Source: Pseudisothecium myosuroides
Lineage: Eukaryota > Streptophyta > Bryopsida > Hypnales > Lembophyllaceae
Reading direction: 5' to 3'
DNA: 64,000 nucleotides
Assembly: GCA_951799445.1 (NCBI GenBank)
Contig: OX637294.1
Coordinates: forward strand, 23,089,452 to 23,153,451
Under the pieces are notes generated by a model. The model saw nothing but the letters and a program-made list of their open reading frames with translations. It was not told the DNA's origin and searched no databases. Below, one piece after another: positions 57,946 through 64,000 of this stretch (positions are counted from its first letter, which is position 1; every line of letters starts with the position of its first letter). Both the position numbers and the translations under genes were made by a program.

Positions 57946-59774
57946 GGCCCACGTGACCATAAGCAATTTCAAAAGAGGAAGAAAACCGTTAGGACATAAC
58001 CACCCTGGGGGGCCCACAACTCCACCGTACGGGGGGAGGACCACACGCCAAGAATTCTTAGAGAGAGCAAAAGAGTTCCCCGACTGAGAGAGAAACACTC
58101 GGAGGTTAATCTAGACACGCGGGTTGGAAAATACAATCCTTAAACACTAAAGACCCCCCAGTGGGCGGCAAAGCCAAGGCGCTGCCGGGGGAGCTTTAGG
58201 ATCAGGACAAAACTCAAAGAACTCCCAAGCAAGTTAGTGCTTCAAGCAAAGTACTTCAACTGACAAGTTAGTGACCAAAGTGACTCAAAAATAAGCCAAA
58301 TAATATCCAAGACTACTCAAAACTCATAGACTCGAAGGAAGAAGGACCCCCAAGACCTTCAAAAGCTGAAAATAGAACAACAACGGAGCACCACGTGCTC
58401 AAAACACCGTGGAAGTGCCTTTGGCTAAAATTGCCAAAAAATCCAACATAAGTTGGACCCACGGACCCAAAACATGAATGGGGGTGGTTTTGGAGAGAAA
58501 TGAGGGCCCTTTTATAGGTTTTCCAAGGCCCTCACCTCCCCTCTTTTAACCTAGGTAACCCTATCAACTTGGATTTTCATCCTTATCTTTTAGGATTTTC
58601 ACGTAGTTTGGGTTTTACGTTGGTCCAACACTCTAACTATTGGAGATTAACTCCAAATCAAAAACCGATTGCGCCATTGGCTTCAGAAGGCCATTTTTTG
58701 TTTCGGGGTCCTCCTACCCCCTATTCCAACGCCAAAATCCCACCGTAAACTATCGCCAACTGGAGTCAATAAAAGAGGTAAAAATCTACTTTTTGGAGGT
58801 TACCTTTTCTGACAAAGGTGACTAGCTAGGGTGGTCTGGAAGGTCTTAGGGAGTAAGAAAAGACCCTTCATTGACTTCGTTCCGACTTCGTGTGCTTCCG
58901 GGACACCGGTCAACTCCACGTAAATCCCGCCGCGTGGATAATTTGAAGGAATGTCGGTGATTCGGCCGTCTCCTACTATTGAAACACCATGAAACTCGTT
59001 GGGGCGCGTTATTAGCATAAAAGAAACTATCCTAATTTTTAGTGAGATTTTACCGCTACCTGGGTAATTATCGTGAATTTCCCATCGTGGTTTTAGGCGG
59101 TTGACCGTCCGGAAGGAGTATTTCTTCAATCCAGAAAATTCCGAAACTTCTTGGGGAACCTCTAATGGGGTTTCTCAAGAGATTTGCAAGTTCACATCTT
59201 GATCTTGCATGTCTTGGTACGGAGGGCAAAAAGATACCTCCGTTGGTTTACCGGCAGTCATGGAATCTTTCGCATACGGGGGAATCTTGGCGAATGGATT
59301 TCGCTTTTGACTTCCTGGTATGGTTTAGACCCAAGATCACAATCCGGTGACCGTAGATTCCTCCATTGGCCTGTCTTGCGAAAGTGACACCTACAAGCTA
59401 ACAATTGGGGTTTCTACTATTCGTCGATGGGATGGGGAAACTGAAACCTCTCTTGGGGAATCTACCTAAGAATCTCCCTAGACTTCCCTCGGACCAATTT
59501 AACCCAACTTGGTCACTTGCATAGTGATTTAGGCTATTTTGGGTAAGAACCTTCAAACCTTTTAGTTCCCACTACTTCTATGGCTCCAACCTATTTACAA
59601 GTGGGTTTTAGGACTATTCTAAGGAGAAAAGGCTATTTAGGACCAAAGGGTATATTGGTATGTAACATGTCCATTCTGGTTTTAAACTCTTTTTAGGGCT
59701 TTTTGTGTATAATTATGACTTAATTTGTACAATCTAAGAAAAAAGAAGACTATGAGTCCTAAGTGACGAATTGG
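57946..59774. other. Non-coding right part of the nested element
   Basis: No motif-bearing frame. A minus-strand frame at 58800-59129 has 109 codons but no recognisable domain or repeat of other ORFs. The segment runs to the element end at 59783. Confidence 0.4.
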
Positions 59775-61418
59775 GAGCGCACACAGCCGGATGGACTCCG
59801 GATACTTGGAACGAGGTCTACAACTTTCCGAAGGACGGGGAAGGATTGGCCGGACGACAACATGAGTTTGATGGGGGTAAGTTTTGTAACCCTGTCCATT
59901 CCAAGGATGGCTATGCCTTGGCAGATTGTATCAATCTAAGGCATAGGAGGGTACTAAGTTCCTAGTTCCAATTCTGAATCCGGAACGTCCTACCCGGGCC
60001 AATCTCACCATAGCTAAGACAATATTTGGTGCGCTGACCGGAGAGAGGAAAGTTAGTTGGGGACTAGTGTTGAAGGAGGTGGTTGTGAAGATAGTAGCGA
60101 TTATAGAGAAGTCAAGGCCTTCCGGTTTGTCTCCATTTCTCTTCCATCTGTATGAGCATAATGACTTGTTGAGAGGAAAGGAGGTAACTAAGTACAAGTC
60201 CGCAGTTGTCATATTGCAACACGACATCAGTTCGGAACCGGAAGAGCAAAGAGAGGTGTTTGTAGATGAGTCAGAACCGGAAGTGGAACTGGAGAAGCCC
60301 CAGAAGAAAGGCAAGGAAGTAGCGAGCGAGAGGGCTAGTAAGGATCCCGTTTGGGCAAAGTCTACTGACCCTCTAGGGGTGATTATAAATGAACTGAAGG
60401 GCATCAGAGAGAAAATGTTGAGTGATAAAGAGGTGACCCTGAAGTTAGAAAACCGGATAGCTAGTTTAACCGATCAGATAAAGGATCTGAAGAAGGAGTT
60501 AGGAAAGAAGTCGGAGAGTGAAGGTAGACAGCTCTCGGCTGAAGCCTTAGAAACTCTCAACCGGATCCGAAAATTTGTGGCAAATTCAGGCGAGGTGCTT
60601 AACAAAGCCCAACTTTTTGAGGCTGAAGTTCTCAAGGAGGGATCTCAGATGGGACCCAAGGTTGTTTCAGGCTTGGTGTCGTATCATGAGAAGATGGAGA
60701 GTACCTTGTTTGAGTTGAGGGTGGTCATGGACAATGCGAGCTTCCAATTGGAACCGGAACCGGTAAAGACAACCGGAAAGGTGAAGAAGGAGACCTCAAG
60801 TAGGGCAACACCGTCCAAGGGTTCAACTGACCGGAAGTCGAAGGAAGAACAGGAGGAGAAGACTACACCATCCAGCAAGACCAAGTTGAAGATTGACACG
60901 GTGACCGGAAAAGGGCTTTCATCCGCATCCCAGACCCGGAGTCAGAGCAAGTTTGTAGAACCGGATCAGGGAACGCCACAGAGTACCCTTTCCGGTCGAT
61001 CGAACAAGCCGTCAGCCAGAACACGAAGGAAAGAAACTTCCAAGCGAGGAAGGGAGGCATCGCCCACAATCGAGATCGAATTAGAAGAAGGTGAATCGCC
61101 AAAGACCTCGGAGAAGGAGGAGGACCAGTCCGAGTCAAGCGAGGAGAGTGAGGAAGGTGAAGAGGAATCGGAACCGAAATCAAAATCGGCGCATGGAAAG
61201 GGCAGAAGAAAACCGCCAACTCCGCCAAAAGGGAAAGCTTCCAAGGCAACTGGAAGTAAGCCGCAGTCAGTAAGGAAAGGAGTGGCCAAGACCACACAAA
61301 CACCAGCCAAGAGGCAGAAGAAGTAGATAGAGTTTAAATTTAGAAGTTAAGTTAAGGAGTTAAGTGAAACTCCGGTTTTTGTAGTTCAAAAGTAAAAATA
61401 GATTTCAGTTAAGTTAAG

Positions 61419-61511
61419 TTTTGGAATGTTAAAGATAGGAGGAGTTCAGTTTTGGAATGTTAAAGATAGGAGGAGTTCAGTTTTGGAAAGTTAAAGATAG
61501 TTGGAGTTCAG
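61419..61511. repeat. 31-bp tandem repeat, three copies
   Basis: The unit begins 'ttttggaatgttaaagatag' and ends 'gaggagttcag', at 61419, 61450 and 61481. The first two are identical and the third has a few changes. It lies just after gag-like ORF 1. Confidence 0.85.
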
Positions 61512-62640
61512 TTAAGTAGTGGAAAGTAAAAGAAAGTCACTGTTAGTTACTTTCCGGCTGCATGTACTTGGATAACAGGATCCGGTTTTAGAAAAAGGAC
61601 TGGATGTTAGACAGTTAACACTTAGAGCTAGGATTTTTGAAGATTGGGTGAATGACACGTGTCATTCTCTGGTTTGCAGTTAGGATTTCCAGGGGGGCCT
61701 TCTTTGGGTTCCTTTGGGAGGGTATTTAAAAGGTTGAAGTTAGTTTCAATCTTGGGCGGTCTTTGATAGGATAATATACTTGTGTTCTTTTTAATTTTCC
61801 ATTGCAAAGCGTGAGATTTCCACATCCCAAGCATTGGTCTGAAAAGTATTGATGCTAGGTTGGTATGCCGGTAATGCTAGAACCATTATTTGTGCGGGTA
61901 GCCATGGTTGTAGGTTTTGGAAGAAGATGAGTGCCCCTGGATGTTTCCTGTATCTGGTTTCTAGTTCGAGCAGCGACTCCGCCTAGAAACTTGGGTTGGA
62001 AAAATTTGTCATTGTAGTATTGTGAGGACAGTAGGGGTTTCTTGAGTGGCCTACTGATCTGGATTAAGCTTCCAGGTTAGTTGTGAGGAGAAACCGAGAT
62101 CCTATTTCTTTTTGTGTTTTGTTATTTTTCTTCTTTTTAGTGAAACTTCAGTCACTCTAAAAATATCGAAGGGTAGGAATTCACGCCACCTTCCTTAACC
62201 AAAATATTTAGAACCCTCTGACATAGAGGCTAAACTTTAAACCGGTTACTTGTTTTGAGGATCCAAGAGCGGAAACAAGAAGAGGTACAGGGTAATGACA
62301 CTCCTTTTGGTTCCGGTTTCGAATCCTAGAGTCAGAATTTGTATTTGTGAGTAAGGGAGTGGTATATTGTAGAGACACTTCCTTGTTGTTGTTGAGCGGA
62401 TTAGGACTGAAGTGAGATAGTCCAACCGGACGGAAAGAAATCATTTGTATATTTTTAGCTTTTTGTCTTAGAATCCGGTTCGCTTGTGGTTGTTGTGGTT
62501 TCCAAATCAGTTTCCGGTCATCACTATAGAAGTTCGATACAGATCTCTGAGGGAACAATACTCGAGTCACCCAAAAGACGGTTTTAACACTTTAGAACGT
62601 CTACTGGAGGGATTTTACTTTCTTGTGCTACGACACATAT
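61512..62640 (+). other. 3' region of the outer gypsy element
   Basis: No coding frame supported. It has 'gggtatttaaaaggttg' at about 61722, a TATA-like motif, followed by T-rich sequence, as expected of an LTR promoter, but I find no matching LTR copy. It ends before the transposase pseudogene. Confidence 0.35.
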
Positions 62641-62737
62641 GCTTCACCAAATGAACTCCACTTCCTAGACCTATTTCGGACATTTTAAAAACAAATACCT
62701 TATCTACATCCGTCCCTTGACCAGAAAATTTACTTTC

Positions 62738-64000
62738 TTACACAAATGCCCATGTGCTGGATCCTCTCAATCTAGTTATGCTATCAATCACTCCAAATTT
62801 TCTCAAGTACTTGAAGGAAGTTACCTCGTTCCGTATACTTGGAGAGCTCAAGTACTTGCATTTTTCCAAGACCGGCATGAGATTGTCAAAGTCCATGGCC
62901 TTTGGCTGCTCTCCGTCCGGACACAAAAGTAAGCCTCCTAGAAGTTCCTTCGTAACCTCCATGACAATTGAGGAATTTGTTGCCGAAGGCGTTCGTTCCA
63001 ATTGCTCTCCAATTAGAGTTCAGGTTCTTTCTTGCATGTCTCTGAGTTCTCCGTCCTTTACCGGATGTGCATGACTTCCGAAATGAACAGACGCCCTAAT
63101 TGGCGTCTATTTTCTGCCACATAATACACTTGCACAGTACACCGCGCAATACATGCCGGAGGCTTTTTGCAAATCTTGCATACCAACGTTGAACCTGGTG
63201 GATGCGGTTGTCCAACATCAAGTGTTGTTGGTGAAAGCCTTTCCCATTCTAACTCATTGACTTCCTTCATTCGATGAATACGATTCATAAACTCACACTT
63301 AGAATTCACACATCGAAGGCGCCCCAAGCAAATAGATTTTTGAAAAGACAAATCCATTCGATTGACTATATTTATGGTCACTGTCTTCGACTAAACATGG
63401 CCATCGTATCGCTTATCCATGTCGGCCATTTGTTTTGCTTGGGATGAGATACCACTAGTATCAGCTGCAGGCAATTCGAATATGACATCGCCATTGAAAG
63501 ACGGAGGTAACACTGTCACTTTTTTAATTTGTATACTATCATAGTCTAGTTTGGACAAGACATTCCTACATCCTTTCAAATTACGCAATCCTCTCAAGCA
63601 ATCAATTACAGATGAACCTAACCCACTAGAGACACCTGGATTAGGAGTCACTACTGATATAAATGAAGGATTGGTAGCCAAAAGTGCGCCCAAAGAAGGA
63701 ATTTCCAAATTCAAGCTTAGTTCAGGAGAGTTCGCTTCTAAGTCTGAACTAAGGACGGTGATAAAGTGCGATTGAGGTTCAACTTTGACATGGTTCAGAA
63801 GTGGAGTTTGAAAGGAATCTGAAGACGACCAAGGGACAGTTCCTGTGCCTCTAGAGTTGGACTCAACTATATTAGCGACTCCGTAAGCCCTATACCTTCC
63901 AGTTTTGAGGGTCCACACTGTATTTTCTCCAACTGAAGATGGTAGTTGTCCGACAGTGTGAGTAAGGTTCCCAGAGTCGGAATAAAAAATGTCTTCATCT
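62738..64000 (-). pseudogene. Bryophyte-type transposase pseudogene, runs off the right edge
   Basis: Read right to left, the frame from 63918 continues past an in-frame TAG (63391-63393) to 63058; the next block (63001-62738) is in another frame. The middle block (63381-63058) has a zinc-binding-like pattern: C-x4-C in CVNSKC, then WERLSP, then LVCKICKKPPACIARC, then QVYYV. A frameshift near 63065 is needed to keep HPVKDG and the following block (ERTPSATNSS, MEVTKELL, SIRNEVTSFKYLRKFG, LRGSSTWAFV). This layout matches a family I associate with moss and liverwort genomes and regard as transposase-like; that attribution is from memory. It carries at least a TAG, a frameshift and a TGA, and stops at TAA (62738), so it is dead. 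The N-terminal region (to 63918 and beyond) is low in motifs. Confidence 0.55.

Larger units (their letters stand above)
51893..59783 (+). mobile_element. Nested retroelement, 7,891 bp, target duplication CAGCC
   Basis: It starts TGTGAGCGCTTGTTTACCC and ends GGGAGCGCACA, giving TG...CA ends with imperfect inverted termini. CAGCC stands on both sides (51888-51892 and 59784-59788), a 5-bp duplication as made by gypsy integrases. It lies inside gag-like ORF 1 and carries a second gag-like ORF (52932-54832) but no pol, so it looks like a non-autonomous, gag-only LTR element. I could not delimit LTRs by eye. Related segments with the hairpin 'GAAGTTTGACCGCT.ATCGG' at 52253 and 56210 may be LTR parts or internal repeats. 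Confidence 0.7.
51662..61326 (+). pseudogene. Gag-like ORF 1, split by a nested 7.9-kb element
   Basis: The N-terminal part (51662-51892) and the main part (59784-61326) belong to one ORF. Both parts align with the second gag-like ORF at 52932, and the joint falls at the same point of the alignment. The two halves are in frame across the insertion (7,896 bases between equivalent positions, a multiple of three). Conserved points include a 'G-C-G-F-RRPWN' block, a 'W-x3-W-x2-VY-F' block, 'KDGY-DC', 'ANTIFGAL' or its equivalent, and 'SPFLFHLY'. A frameshift near 59955 breaks it. The C-terminal half has a heptad-like coiled coil (about 60390-60540) and an acidic, then Lys/Ser-rich tail. I see no zinc knuckle. 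A structural Gag or an extra ORF downstream of pol are both possible roles. Confidence 0.7.

Noticed and set aside
58800..59129. 109-codon minus-strand ORF in the nested element
   Set aside because: No motif, opposite strand to the element's gag-like ORF, and length within chance for this base composition.
62310..62345. Possible tRNA T-arm ('ggtttcgaatcctag')
   Set aside because: No matching acceptor, D or anticodon stems in the right places on either strand.
62208..62570. 120-codon minus-strand ORF
   Set aside because: No recognisable domain and not contiguous with the transposase pseudogene; probably chance.

Overview
This window looks like an AT-rich, transposon-filled stretch of a large plant nuclear genome, most likely a bryophyte and probably a moss. 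Three things point that way: two miR529-type microRNA hairpins of the 'GCACAGCCC' form known from mosses and liverworts; a decayed transposase at the right edge of a kind I associate with bryophyte genomes; and plant-type Ty3/gypsy proteins (RT, RNase H, integrase with a GPY module). The species call is inference. There is no intact conserved host protein gene and no rRNA, tRNA or CRISPR that I can support.

Layout. 1-31 kb is AT-rich repeat DNA: a Stowaway/mariner-type MITE (1.74-2.30 kb), a Harbinger-like inverted-repeat element (2.51-3.01 kb), a short GC-rich MITE seen again near 30 and 39 kb, a 135-bp tandem repeat, a degenerate ~100-bp repeat array (7.5-11.5 kb) broken by three insertions, a Tc1-like transposase pseudogene split by nested inverted-repeat DNA (12.8-15.05 kb), a 141-bp tandem array (20.26-20.98 kb) and a ~730-bp higher-order repeat (21.7-23.65 kb). 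About 31-39.2 kb is a compositionally different, non-repetitive island holding the miR529 pair near 33.3 kb and, at its right end, a TATA box followed by a 39-codon ORF. 39.2-47.5 kb returns to AT-rich repeats. 47.6-62.6 kb is a GC-richer nest of Ty3/gypsy material: a 5'-truncated pol ORF, then a gag-like ORF interrupted in frame by a 7.9-kb element that carries a second gag-like ORF. 62.7-64 kb holds a transposase pseudogene on the minus strand, running off the edge.

The most striking pattern is a family of nine elements, with a tenth larger candidate, whose terminal inverted repeats start CCCCT (mostly CCCCTAAAGG), each flanked by TTAA on both sides. This is the hallmark of piggyBac-type transposition. 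Most are 860-960 bp and non-coding, in both orientations and at all stages of decay. One copy sits in one arm of an older palindromic MITE; the intact other arm shows the empty site and proves that exactly TTAA was duplicated. Another copy is an almost complete 740-bp palindrome. No matching transposase gene is visible in the window.
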